DNA of 13,609 bases from an uncultured Bacteroidota bacterium (GCA_903898215.1 CAIUEQ010000284.1:1-13609); one strand, 5' to 3'; positions 6,018-13,609 are shown, counted from the stretch's first letter. Program-made: numbers and translations. The notes: generated by a model from the sequence alone, not told the origin.

Positions 6018-7454
6018 TTATTTGATCTCCGAAATTTTAATTGTGTTTGTTCTGGTTCGCTCATGAATAGGCATACTTGCAGTATTTACAACAATATCTT
6101 CCGTGTTTACTAATCCATATTGTTTTAAAATATCATTCACTTCTTGAATAGATTTATCGGTACTTTCAAATCCGTTATAATAAAAAGTTCTTACACCCCA
6201 AACTAAATTTAGCGTAGTGATTAAACGTGGATTTCCCGTAAAAATATAGATCATTGCTTTTGGTCGGTAGGAAGAGATTTTATAAGCGGTGTAACCTGAA
6301 AATGTCATACCCACTATAGCTTTCGCGCCAAGGTGGTCAGAAATTCTTACAGCAGTAAAACAAATTTCATCGCTTAAAAAAGTTGATGTTGAATCGCGTA
6401 TTGGACGTTTACCTTTAAAGTATGGAGCATTGGTTTTTTCAGCTTCAGTAATTGTTAATTGCATTGCACGAACTGCTAAAATTGGATAAGCACCAACAGA
6501 AGTTTCGGCACTCAGCATCACCGCATCAGCACCATCCATTACCGCATTTGCAATATCATTTACTTCGGCACGAGTTGGTGAAGCGCTCACGATCATGCTC
6601 TCCATCATTTGTGTTGCGATGATCACGGGCTTGCCTGCTTCGATACATTTTTTAACAATTTTTTTCTGAATAACAGGCACTTGTTCCATCGGCATTTCAA
6701 CACCCAAATCACCGCGTGCTACCATTACCGCATCGGTAGCATCAATAATTTCATCAATGTTCAACATCGCTTCAGGCTTTTCAATTTTTGCAACTACACG
6801 AGGTTTCCATTCATGCTTTTCAATAATATCTTTTAGCTCAATAATATCTTGTGCTTTGCGAACAAATGATAATCCTATCCAGTCAACTTTTTGTTCAATA
6901 CCAAATTCCAAATCAGCTTTATCTTTTTCGGTTAATGCCGGAATTGATAAAATGGTATCAGGTAAATTGAAACCTTTTTTAGAAGATAATATTCCGCCAA
7001 AAACAACTTCACATTTTATTTCATCAACGCCATTTGAATCGAGTGCTAATAGTTGTAGTTTTCCGTCATCCAATAAAATACGTTCACCTTTTTTTATATC
7101 TTTTGGGAGGTGAGGAAACTTTACAAATATTCTTTCAGCTGTGCTGAGCATTTCTGTTGTAGTAACAGTTATTATACTTCCGGTTTTAAGATCAACTTTT
7201 CCATTTTCCATTTCTCCTACACGCAATTTTGGTCCTTGCAAATCGAGAAGAATAGATACATAAGATTTGGTATCTTCATTTAACTTTCTGATATTATCAA
7301 TCACCTTTTTGTGGTCATCATAACTACCATGAGAAAAGTTTAATCGACAAACATCCACACCTTCCTCAACAATTGATTTAAGCATTTCATAGCTAGAAGT
7401 TGCGGGACCAATAGTGGCAACAATTTTTGTTCTGTTAAAATTATTATTTCTCAT
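6018..7454 (-). CDS. pyk: Pyruvate kinase
   Basis: A 478-residue pyruvate kinase, the last step of glycolysis (phosphoenolpyruvate + ADP to pyruvate + ATP), cytosolic. The sequence begins with TKIVATIGPAT (9-19). The A domain has LNFSHG (39-43), LLDLQGPKLRVG (69-80, leading into the B domain at about 75-165), AKIEKPEA (catalytic Lys223, metal ligand Glu225), ARGDLGVEMP (metal ligand Asp249), ATQMMESM (280-287) and NAVMDGADAVMLSAET. The C-terminal regulatory domain follows from about 345 to 478. No key residue is missing. The ATG at 7454-7452 fits the family N-terminus. The IPExxxVDY gene lies 35 bp upstream on the same strand, probably in one transcript. The stop is one base from the stop of convergent yajQ, leaving no room for a separate terminator. 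Confidence 0.97.
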   Translation of the reverse strand: MRNNNFNRTKIVATIGPATSSYEMLKSIVEEGVDVCRLNFSHGSYDDHKKVIDNIRKLNEDTKSYVSILLDLQGPKLRVGEMENGKVDLKTGSIITVTTTEMLSTAERIFVKFPHLPKDIKKGERILLDDGKLQLLALDSNGVDEIKCEVVFGGILSSKKGFNLPDTILSIPALTEKDKADLEFGIEQKVDWIGLSFVRKAQDIIELKDIIEKHEWKPRVVAKIEKPEAMLNIDEIIDATDAVMVARGDLGVEMPMEQVPVIQKKIVKKCIEAGKPVIIATQMMESMIVSASPTRAEVNDIANAVMDGADAVMLSAETSVGAYPILAVRAMQLTITEAEKTNAPYFKGKRPIRDSTSTFLSDEICFTAVRISDHLGAKAIVGMTFSGYTAYKISSYRPKAMIYIFTGNPRLITTLNLVWGVRTFYYNGFESTDKSIQEVNDILKQYGLVNTEDIVVNTASMPIHERTRTNTIKISEIK

Positions 7455-7489
7455 CTTATAATGTTTTCAAAAATGTACGTTTTAAATTA

Positions 7490-7906
7490 TCAGAATATTA
7501 AGCGTTCCTTTTCTTTTAATTTTTTATGATTGATTTCGGTGATAATTTGTATTGAATCTATTTTTTTAAAAGGTTCGGTATATTTTCTTTTTTTAAAAGA
7601 TTCCAATGCACCTTTCACTAAAATAAAGTAATCAATTTTTCTTAATTCGGGCAGCCAAAATACAGATCCGTCCTTATTTGATAACAATTCAAAATCTAAA
7701 TGATTTAGTTCGTCATGAAAATAAAATCGAGTAATATTTATTTCTTCCGTCTCATTTATATATATGAGCAAATCATCTTTTCTGATAAAGTTGCTTTTAA
7801 CTTTATCGTTGATAAGCCAAGCTAGCCGATGGGGCGTTTCTTGGGATACAATGCCGTAAAGCACAAAATCATAATCGAAGCCTATATCGAGGAAAATTTT
7901 TTTCAA
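7490..7906 (-). CDS. IPExxxVDY family protein (Bacteroidota-specific, function unknown)
   Basis: A 138-residue protein whose LPELRKIDYFILVKG stretch (85-99) fits the motif that names the IPExxxVDY family (Leu for Ile, Ile for Val). The C-terminus, with IITEINHKKLKEKERLIF, also matches my memory of the family. No signal peptide or membrane segment is visible, so it is probably cytosolic. The family has no established function. Its place between pyk and acpP, divergent from acpP-fabF-rnc, is the arrangement I know from Bacteroidota genomes. The start is not ATG: the reading frame opens after a TAA eight codons upstream of a TTG at 7906-7904, and no ATG occurs at a sensible place, so TTG is taken. 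A small dyad (7908-7920) sits directly before that start. Confidence 0.82.
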   Translation of the reverse strand: MKKIFLDIGFDYDFVLYGIVSQETPHRLAWLINDKVKSNFIRKDDLLIYINETEEINITRFYFHDELNHLDFELLSNKDGSVFWLPELRKIDYFILVKGALESFKKRKYTEPFKKIDSIQIITEINHKKLKEKERLIF

Positions 7907-8023
7907 GGCAACAAAGTTGCTTTTCTTCTTTTAATTCTGATAATTTTTTATCAAAATCTTAATTTTTCTGTTTTGATTAAAAAAGTGCTTTATTTGCACA
8001 TTCAAAAATAAAAACATACTACA
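7907..8023. promoter_or_regulatory. Divergent promoter region between the IPExxxVDY gene and acpP, with two dyads
   Basis: This spacer of 117 bp must hold promoters in both directions. GCAAC-AAA-GTTGC (7908-7920) lies against the TTG start of the minus-strand gene. TTTTTTATCAAAA (7944-7956) and TTTTGATTAAAAAA (7971-7984) form an inverted repeat with one bulged base; its core ATCAAAA/TTTTGAT is perfect over 7 bp. A weak match to the Bacteroidota -7 element, TTTATTTG (7989-7996; consensus TAnnTTTG), follows the second arm and would place the acpP transcript start about 20 nt before its ATG. The dyads could be operators, but the region is very AT-rich. Confidence 0.4.
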
Positions 8024-8263
8024 ATGTCAGACATTGCAACAAGAGTAAAAGCTATCATAATGGATAAGCTTGGCGTAGAAGAAAGTGAAATTACAAATGA
8101 AGCTAACTTCACCAACGACTTAGGAGCCGATTCACTAGATACAGTTGAATTGATCATGGAATTTGAAAAAGAATTCAACATCGCTATTCCTGACGATCAG
8201 GCTGAGAAAATCGGCACTGTTGGTCAGGCAGTAACTTACATCGAGCAGAACGTAAAAGCCTAA
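8024..8263 (+). CDS. acpP: Acyl carrier protein
   Basis: A 79-residue acidic protein with the classic four-helix ACP sequence. LGADSLDTVELIMEFE contains the phosphopantetheine attachment serine, Ser37, in the DSL motif. It carries growing acyl chains as thioesters through the type II fatty acid synthase in the cytosol and also supplies lipid A and other acyl transfer reactions. The ATG is preceded by an A-rich, SD-less leader. fabF follows after 17 bp on the same strand, so the pair is certainly an operon. Length and motif are fully normal. Confidence 0.98.
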   Translation: MSDIATRVKAIIMDKLGVEESEITNEANFTNDLGADSLDTVELIMEFEKEFNIAIPDDQAEKIGTVGQAVTYIEQNVKA

Positions 8264-8280
8264 ATCAAAAACCTATTTAC

Positions 8281-9531
8281 ATGTTATCCCGAAGAGTAGT
8301 TGTTACAGGGCTTGGTGCCATTACACCCATTGGTAACAATGTTCAGGATTATTGGACCGCTTTGTCAAACGGAGTGAGTGGGGCTGCCCTAATCACTCAG
8401 TTTGATGCATCCAAGTTCAAAACCCGTTTTGCCTGCGAAGTTAAAAATTTCGATGTTACCCAATTTATAGATCGCAAAGAAGCTAGGCGAATGGACAGGT
8501 ATGCCCAATTAGCCATGGTTGCTTGTGATGAAGCTGTAAAACACTGTGGCATCGATCTTGAAAAAGTAAACAAAGATCGAGTAGGAGTAATTTGGGGTTC
8601 TGGAATTGGAGGGTTAAAAACTTTTCTTGATGAAGTAACTTCATTTGCCAAAGGCGATGGTACGCCACGATTCAGTCCTTTCTTTATTCCAATGATGATA
8701 GCTGATATCGCTGCTGGATTAATATCGATTCGATTTGGATTTCGCGGACCCAATTTCACAACCGTTTCGGCTTGTGCATCTTCTACAAATGCTATTTCTG
8801 ATGCTTTCTATTATATTAAAATGGGAAAATCAGATATGATGATAACAGGAGGTTCTGAAGCATGTGTGAATGAAGCTGCAGTTGGTGGATTTAATGCCAT
8901 GAAAGCACTTTCTGAACGAAACGAAGACCCTTCAACTGCATCACGACCTTTTGATTTAGACAGGAACGGATTTGTATTAGGAGAAGGAGCGGGAGCAATT
9001 GTGCTTGAAGAACTAGAACATGCTTTAGCAAGAGGCGCTACTATATATGGAGAAATTGCTGGTTGTGGAGCATCTGCTGACGCTTATCATTTAACGGCTC
9101 CACATCCTGAAGGATTGGGTGCTACAAGTGTAATGCGTTGTGCATTGGAAGAAGCAGGGATGAAGCCTGAAGAAATTGATTATATCAATGTTCATGGCAC
9201 TTCAACTCCACTTGGAGATCCTCAAGAAGTTATCGCAATTCAAAATATTTTTGGCGAACATGCTTTCAAAGTAAATATTAGTTCAACAAAATCAATGACT
9301 GGGCATTTACTTGGAGGAGCAGGAGCAATAGAGGTTCTCGCTTGTTTGATGGCAATAAATACAGGAGTTATTCCTCCTACAATTAATCATTTTACTGATG
9401 ATCCCGCTTTTGACACCCGACTTAATCTCACATTTAATAAGTCGCAAAAACGCGAAGTAAAAGTAGCATTAAGTAATACTTTTGGATTTGGAGGTCACAA
9501 TGCTTCCATCATTATTAAAAAGTACGAATAA
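8281..9531 (+). CDS. fabF: 3-oxoacyl-[acyl-carrier-protein] synthase II
   Basis: A 416-residue beta-ketoacyl-ACP synthase of the FabF type, which condenses malonyl-ACP with acyl-ACP in each elongation round of fatty acid synthesis. It begins RRVVVTGLGAITPIG. The catalytic triad is visible as Cys165 (VSACASS), His305 (HGTSTPLGD) and His342 (MTGHLLGGAG), matching the Cys-His-His arrangement and spacing of E. coli FabF. The terminal glycine-rich loop NTFGFGGHNAS is also present. All positions look intact. It lies between acpP (17 bp upstream) and rnc (3 bp downstream), giving a compact acpP-fabF-rnc operon like that in other Bacteroidota and similar to the linkage of ACP with RNase III in Firmicutes. 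Confidence 0.98.
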   Translation: MLSRRVVVTGLGAITPIGNNVQDYWTALSNGVSGAALITQFDASKFKTRFACEVKNFDVTQFIDRKEARRMDRYAQLAMVACDEAVKHCGIDLEKVNKDRVGVIWGSGIGGLKTFLDEVTSFAKGDGTPRFSPFFIPMMIADIAAGLISIRFGFRGPNFTTVSACASSTNAISDAFYYIKMGKSDMMITGGSEACVNEAAVGGFNAMKALSERNEDPSTASRPFDLDRNGFVLGEGAGAIVLEELEHALARGATIYGEIAGCGASADAYHLTAPHPEGLGATSVMRCALEEAGMKPEEIDYINVHGTSTPLGDPQEVIAIQNIFGEHAFKVNISSTKSMTGHLLGGAGAIEVLACLMAINTGVIPPTINHFTDDPAFDTRLNLTFNKSQKREVKVALSNTFGFGGHNASIIIKKYE

Positions 9532-9534
9532 ATT

Positions 9535-10275
9535 TTGATCTGGAATTCTTTTACAGGATTTTATCTCTCCAACTTTTCAAAACATAAAATCCTTTATCGG
9601 GAAATAAAAAGTATTGCCGGTTTTTCACCAACTAGACTTTCTTGTTATTTTCAAGCTCTGAGACATCATTCAATGTCGACCGCAATTCACGAAAACGGAT
9701 CTCGCAATAGTAATGAACGCCTCGAATACCTTGGTGATTCTGTATTGAACACTGCAATAGCTGAACTTCTTTTCAACAGGTTTCCATATAAAAATGAAGG
9801 GTTTCTTACAGAGATGCGATCAAAAATTGTTAGTCGTGAAAGTTTGAATGACCTCGCTATAAAAATCGGACTAAATAATATTGTTGAATTTGACAAACGA
9901 GCAATCGGGTATAATACCAAAAACAGTATTTTCGGTAATGCACTTGAGGCATTTATTGGGGCAATTTTTTTAGATGGAGGTTTTTATGTTGCCAAAAAGT
10001 TTATCAAACGAAAATTGCTTACACATATTGATATCGATAAACTTCAAAATACTGAAACAAATTTCAAAGGAAGATTAATAGAATGGTCACAAAAAAACAG
10101 TAAAGTGATTGAGTTTGACAGTGAAGAAAATTCTGACAAACGACAAAGAATATATAAAATCAGAATACTTATCGACAGAGTATTGATGGGAGAAGCTGAA
10201 CATATCTCCAAAAAGAAAGCCGAACAATTGGCCTCACAAAAAGCATGTGAAAATATTGGAGTTGCTGTTGTTTAA
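9535..10275 (+). CDS. rnc: Ribonuclease III
   Basis: A 246-residue double-strand-specific endoribonuclease that processes rRNA precursors and other structured RNA. The RNase III domain has the signature NERLEYLGDSVL (60-71) with Glu61, Glu64 and Asp68. The second metal-site motif is GNALEAFIGAIFLD (134-147): Glu138 is conserved, but Asn135 stands where E. coli has Asp114. From memory other Bacteroidota enzymes also carry Asn here. A C-terminal dsRNA-binding domain (about 176-243) ends with the basic HISKKKAEQLASQKA helix. The start is taken as TTG at 9535, 3 bp after the fabF stop. The first in-frame ATG (9673, residue 47) would remove the conserved first helices, including the FQALRHHSM segment. 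Probably translated from the acpP-fabF transcript. Confidence 0.94.
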   Translation: MIWNSFTGFYLSNFSKHKILYREIKSIAGFSPTRLSCYFQALRHHSMSTAIHENGSRNSNERLEYLGDSVLNTAIAELLFNRFPYKNEGFLTEMRSKIVSRESLNDLAIKIGLNNIVEFDKRAIGYNTKNSIFGNALEAFIGAIFLDGGFYVAKKFIKRKLLTHIDIDKLQNTETNFKGRLIEWSQKNSKVIEFDSEENSDKRQRIYKIRILIDRVLMGEAEHISKKKAEQLASQKACENIGVAVV

Positions 10276-10339
10276 ATTAATCTCAAAATTTTACTTGTTT
10301 AATTTTTTTGAATGCAATTTTAAAGCAATGACAGTTTAA

Positions 10340-11428
10340 TTAATGCTTTAATCCATGTCCGCTAAAAAGGGAAACGATAACTTCATTTTCAGACATAGTG
10401 ATATACTTGCGTAAACCGGCAATTACAGCTGCTGATGTAGGTTCGATGTAATGTCCTATGTTACCACAGAATTTTAAAGCTTCAAAAATTTCGTTTTCAT
10501 TTACAGTCAAAAATTCACCCTTACTAGCTTTTACGTATTCCAAAATCTGTTTACTTCTAATTGGTTTTGCTATAGCAATTCCTTCTGCAATTGTTTTTGA
10601 AGTTTTTATGGATTGAATATCATTTAATCCATTATTAAATGCATGGAATAGTGGAGCACAATTTTCACTTTGTACCGCAATTATTTTTGGTATTTTAGAG
10701 ATAATTCCTGCATTTAATAATTCAGTAAATCCGATATAACAACCGATTACTAATGTTCCATTTCCTACAGGTAAAACTAAAGCATCAGGAGCTTTCCAAT
10801 TTAATTGTTCGCATACTTCGTAGGCAAATGTTTTGGTTCCGTGAAAGAAAAATGGATTCCAGCAATGACTTGCATAATAGCTTTTATTTGCAGCATTAAA
10901 AGCCGCTTCGGCAGTGTCTTCACGTGTTCCAGGAATTTTATGGATTTTGGCTCCATAACTGGTTATTTGAGCAAGTTTTTTTTCACCGGTTTCAAATGGC
11001 ACATAAATATCGCATTCAATATTTGATAGTGCAGCATACATTGCAATTGCACATCCAGCGTTTCCAGACGAATCTTGGACAACTTTTTTTACACCCAATT
11101 CTTTTGCTTTACTCATCAAAACAGTTGCTCCACGATCTTTGTATGATCCTGACGAAAACAATTGGTCTTGTTTTATCCAAACATCTTTTTTGTCAAATTT
11201 AATTTTTATTAATGGAGTAAATCCTTCATCGACCGATATAATATTTTTATTGTGTTCAATCGGAATCGCTTCCCTATAACGCCAAAGATTTTTGCTACGT
11301 GAGTGTATTTTTTTAATATCAAATTTAGGTATAAAACTTATATCAAGCAGAGCTCCAGTATTACTGATCCAGCGATGTTCATCAGAGTTAAAAAATTCTT
11401 TTGTTTCAGAGCAAACTAACTTTACCAT
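10340..11428 (-). CDS. thrC: Threonine synthase-like PLP-dependent enzyme
   Basis: A 362-residue fold-type II PLP enzyme. The Schiff-base lysine is Lys97 in SGSYKDRGA. The substrate/PLP loop is SSGNAG (120-125), the phosphate-binding glycine loop is PVGNGT, and EPTSAAVIAGL lies near the C-terminus. This pattern and length best fit the shorter archaeal/Gram-positive type of threonine synthase, which converts O-phosphohomoserine to threonine. A related lyase of the same fold cannot be excluded. The N-terminus (MVKLVCSETKEFF...HRWISNTGALLDI) resembles the zinc-ribbon start of that subgroup, with only Cys6 left of the metal cysteines. It is monocistronic on the minus strand, convergent with rnc across 64 bp, with no other threonine-pathway gene visible. 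The ATG at 11428 fits the family. Confidence 0.83.
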   Translation of the reverse strand: MVKLVCSETKEFFNSDEHRWISNTGALLDISFIPKFDIKKIHSRSKNLWRYREAIPIEHNKNIISVDEGFTPLIKIKFDKKDVWIKQDQLFSSGSYKDRGATVLMSKAKELGVKKVVQDSSGNAGCAIAMYAALSNIECDIYVPFETGEKKLAQITSYGAKIHKIPGTREDTAEAAFNAANKSYYASHCWNPFFFHGTKTFAYEVCEQLNWKAPDALVLPVGNGTLVIGCYIGFTELLNAGIISKIPKIIAVQSENCAPLFHAFNNGLNDIQSIKTSKTIAEGIAIAKPIRSKQILEYVKASKGEFLTVNENEIFEALKFCGNIGHYIEPTSAAVIAGLRKYITMSENEVIVSLFSGHGLKH

Positions 11429-11804
11429 TTCTCAAAATAACAATAAAAAAATCGATAATTAATATTTGGAGACCAACAAGGATATCTTAAATTTAACTTA
11501 AAAAGTTACAATCATGATGAATAAAGAAAATCTTAAGAATAGAGTTGTTTAATTTTGAAATACGAAAATCAAATTTCTGCAAATTCTTGTTTTAATAGCA
11601 GTAAAAATAAGCATTTTAGATTAACACCGTATTTAAAAATGAAGTAGTAATTATTCTTTTTTTGTTTTTATATTTCAGTGTGTAATTTATTAAAAGTTGA
11701 CTTTTTTATTGATTTTATAATTTTTAGGAATTTTTTAAGAAATGGATACCTTATTTTCGAATGTTGAATTATGCATAAAGTGATTATGCGAAATAATAAA
11801 TAAT
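11429..11804. other. AT-rich divergent intergenic region
   Basis: This 376-bp spacer lies between the thrC-like gene (minus) and the large exported protein (plus) and should hold both promoters. I see no convincing protein or RNA gene. A 12-codon ORF from ATGATG at 11514 is the longest tempting start and is not supported. The right part is T-rich; TATTTTCG (11753-11760) is a poor -7-like candidate. A hairpin is present at 11773-11789. Confidence 0.45.
11773..11789 (+). promoter_or_regulatory. Small hairpin in the leader of the exported protein gene
   Basis: GCATAA (11773-11778) and TTATGC (11784-11789) form a perfect 6-bp stem with a 5-nt loop, ending 15 nt before the ATG at 11805. A U-G pair can extend it by one step. 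It could influence translation or be a protein-binding dyad; chance cannot be ruled out in such AT-rich DNA. Confidence 0.3.
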
Positions 11805-13609
11805 ATGAATACTTTAAATATTTTTCCGAAACTGTTGCGTCTCTGTTCCTTGGTTTTATTGCTATTGGCAAGTTCTTCAATGATCAATAAGGTGCACGCA
11901 TCTCACATGGTTGGTAGTGATATTAGCTATACGTGTACAAATACTGCTGGAATTTGGCATGTTAAAATTGCCATTTACAGAGATTGCCAAGGTATTCCTT
12001 TAGGAGGTTGTTACGGTGGATGTGGTTCGGGTTGTTCATATACTCTTAATTATGTAGGAGTTGACTGTAGCAATTCAGGAACTTTTACATGTACTTTAAC
12101 TTCAGTTTCAGATGTAAATCCGAATCCACAATGCCCGAGTGCTAAAAGTATTTGTACAGATATGGGTTGCGTAACTGCTGGAAGTTTTACACCAGGGGTT
12201 GAAAAATATGTTTTTGAAGGAGATGTTGATTTAAGAGCACTTCCTTCAACTTGTTGTAATGTTAGAATTTATTGGACAGAATGTTGTAGAAACGGTGCTA
12301 TTACTACCGGACCAGCAGGAAATAATTTTTATATAGAAGCAATTATCGACCGTTGCGCTTCAGCTAATGTTCCTTGTAATAGTTCTCCAGATTTATCTAA
12401 TGACCCATTTGCGATTCTTTGCGGTGGACAAGCATTTACATTTAACAATGGTGCTGTTGATCCGGATCATGATTCATTGACTTATGCTTTTGCTCCAGGT
12501 TTACAATCAGCTGGTTCATCAGTTTCTTATTCTTCTCCATATTCATACACTCAACCAATGCCTTTTTATCCACCAGCAACTGCACCTTTCCCTTTAGGAA
12601 TCAGTTGCGATCCGAACTCAGGTGATATCATGTTCACACCTAGTTATGGTGCCGGAGGTCAGTTTGTTGGAGTAATGGCGATAGAGATCAAACAATGGCG
12701 CACTATAAATGGAGTAGTTACCTGTGTTGGTGTTACCCGAAGGGATATTCAATTATGGCTTATTACTTGTCCGCCTAATCATCCGCCAACAATTATGACT
12801 AGTCCATCAAATGGCATTCAACCAAAATTATCCTGGTCGGTTTGTGCAGGTGATCAACTTTGTTTCTTTGTAATTGCTAAGGATACGGACTTTTTACCTT
12901 TCAATACCCCACCAATTTCTGATACAACTTATTTGAGTTGGAACGCCTCTCTTGCAGGCAGAGGTGCAACTTTTTTACCAACATATAATCTTGCAACGCG
13001 TAGAATTAACGGTCCAAGAGAAGACAGGTATCAGTTCTGTTGGCGACCAACAGATAACGATGCCTCAACATTGCCTTATTATTTTACGGTTTCGGCAAAA
13101 GATAATAGATGCCCTTATCCGGGAAAAGCGATTAGGTCTATAGCTATTACCGTTCTTGCTAAGGCGGATGTTACAATTGTAAAAAGTGACCTGCGATGTG
13201 GTAAATGGCGGGTGAGTTATACTAAAAATAAACCTTCCCAAACTTTTGTATCATCCGTCTGGAATATCAGTCGGGTTGCCAACGATTTTTCAGGGATGAA
13301 TATTAATACATACTTAAATGTGGTAACTCCCCCTGTTCAAAATTTCACAATTGGAGGGAAGTATCTTGTTGAACTTGATGTTAATACTCAAGGACCAGCA
13401 GGAGGAACACCATGTCAGGCTCAGTTTTTTGACACCATTAATGTTGATACTACAGTTCGTCCATTTGTTCCCGACACTCTTGTTTGTATTGGAAGTTCTA
13501 TAACAATTCCTTATACAGCTAGATGGGGACAAGCACCATACACTTTCCGTTGGTTCTTCCCACCTGATACTTTTATGTTTCCATTAAATGGTCCTTTTTA
13601 TGGCTCACA
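11805..13609 (+). CDS. Large secreted cysteine-rich protein, N-terminal part (PKD/gliding-motility type; runs off window)
   Basis: The frame from ATG 11805 is open for 601 codons to the window edge. Residues 1-32 look like a signal peptide: basic n-region with Lys9 and Arg12, hydrophobic LCSLVLLLLASSS, and a VHA cleavage site before Ser33. The mature part opens with SHMVGSDISYTC and has about 27 cysteines, 18 of them before about residue 270 (GGCYGGCGSGC, STCCNVRIYWTECCRNG). Repeated phrases such as DPDHDSLTYAFAPG and SGDIMFTPS fit beta-sandwich, Ig/cadherin-like folds. From about residue 555 LVCIGSSITIPYTARWG resembles the start of PKD/SprB-like repeats. Similar N-termini occur in very large Bacteroidota cell-surface proteins that usually end in a type IX secretion sorting domain or gliding-motility C-terminal domain. 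That end is outside the window. Likely exported through Sec and then T9SS; exact role unknown. Confidence 0.85.
   Translation, partial: MNTLNIFPKLLRLCSLVLLLLASSSMINKVHASHMVGSDISYTCTNTAGIWHVKIAIYRDCQGIPLGGCYGGCGSGCSYTLNYVGVDCSNSGTFTCTLTSVSDVNPNPQCPSAKSICTDMGCVTAGSFTPGVEKYVFEGDVDLRALPSTCCNVRIYWTECCRNGAITTGPAGNNFYIEAIIDRCASANVPCNSSPDLSNDPFAILCGGQAFTFNNGAVDPDHDSLTYAFAPGLQSAGSSVSYSSPYSYTQPMPFYPPATAPFPLGISCDPNSGDIMFTPSYGAGGQFVGVMAIEIKQWRTINGVVTCVGVTRRDIQLWLITCPPNHPPTIMTSPSNGIQPKLSWSVCAGDQLCFFVIAKDTDFLPFNTPPISDTTYLSWNASLAGRGATFLPTYNLATRRINGPREDRYQFCWRPTDNDASTLPYYFTVSAKDNRCPYPGKAIRSIAITVLAKADVTIVKSDLRCGKWRVSYTKNKPSQTFVSSVWNISRVANDFSGMNINTYLNVVTPPVQNFTIGGKYLVELDVNTQGPAGGTPCQAQFFDTINVDTTVRPFVPDTLVCIGSSITIPYTARWGQAPYTFRWFFPPDTFMFPLNGPFYGS

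Noticed and set aside
10320..10351. Possible bidirectional terminator between rnc and the thrC-like gene (TTAAAGCA / TGCTTTAA)
   Set aside because: Stem is weak and AT-rich, has a 16-nt loop, overlaps the thrC stop region and has no T-run on either side.
11514..11552. 12-codon ORF starting ATGATG in the AT-rich spacer
   Set aside because: Too short, no ribosome-binding signal, and no double-glycine or other leader-peptide motif; expected by chance in this composition.
13314..13532. Minus-strand open frame inside the exported protein gene
   Set aside because: Shadow of the plus-strand frame; the plus frame carries clear protein motifs and the minus frame none.

Overview
The window is an AT-rich stretch of chromosome from a member of the Bacteroidota. 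Several things point there: a short 287-residue primary sigma factor, start codons without Shine-Dalgarno sequences, the IPExxxVDY-family gene between pyk and acpP, the acpP-fabF-rnc order, a tandem rhomboid pair followed by a membrane-anchored EEP-family protein, and a large secreted cysteine-rich protein of the PKD/gliding-motility type. The exact genus cannot be read from the sequence.

Layout. Positions 1-758 (minus strand) hold the start of nusA and all of rimP, the head of a ribosome-maturation/transcription-elongation operon. A strong hairpin with a T-run lies just upstream of the rimP start. A 340-bp divergent spacer separates rimP from the plus-strand sigma factor gene (1099-1962), which ends in a good intrinsic terminator. 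From 2082 to 6016 five plus-strand genes are packed end to end: two rhomboid proteases, the EEP-family protein, a divergent ThiE/TenI-like protein and a YajQ-family protein. The yajQ stop is one base from the end of the convergent pyk gene.

Positions 6018-7906 (minus strand) hold pyk and the IPExxxVDY gene. Divergent from these, acpP, fabF and rnc (8024-10275) form a tight fatty-acid/RNase III operon. A threonine synthase-like PLP enzyme follows on the minus strand (10340-11428). After a 376-bp AT-rich spacer, a very large exported protein starts at 11805 and runs off the right edge.

Most of the window is core housekeeping: translation and transcription, glycolysis, lipid and amino-acid synthesis. 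No mobile element, CRISPR array, rRNA or tRNA was seen. The less ordinary points are the hairpin in the rimP-nusA leader, a 7-bp tandem repeat inside the ThiE-like gene, an Asp-to-Asn change at a metal-site position of RNase III, dyads in the acpP divergent promoter region, three TTG starts, and the unexplained Cys-rich N-terminal region of the exported protein. I found no convincing new multi-gene system.
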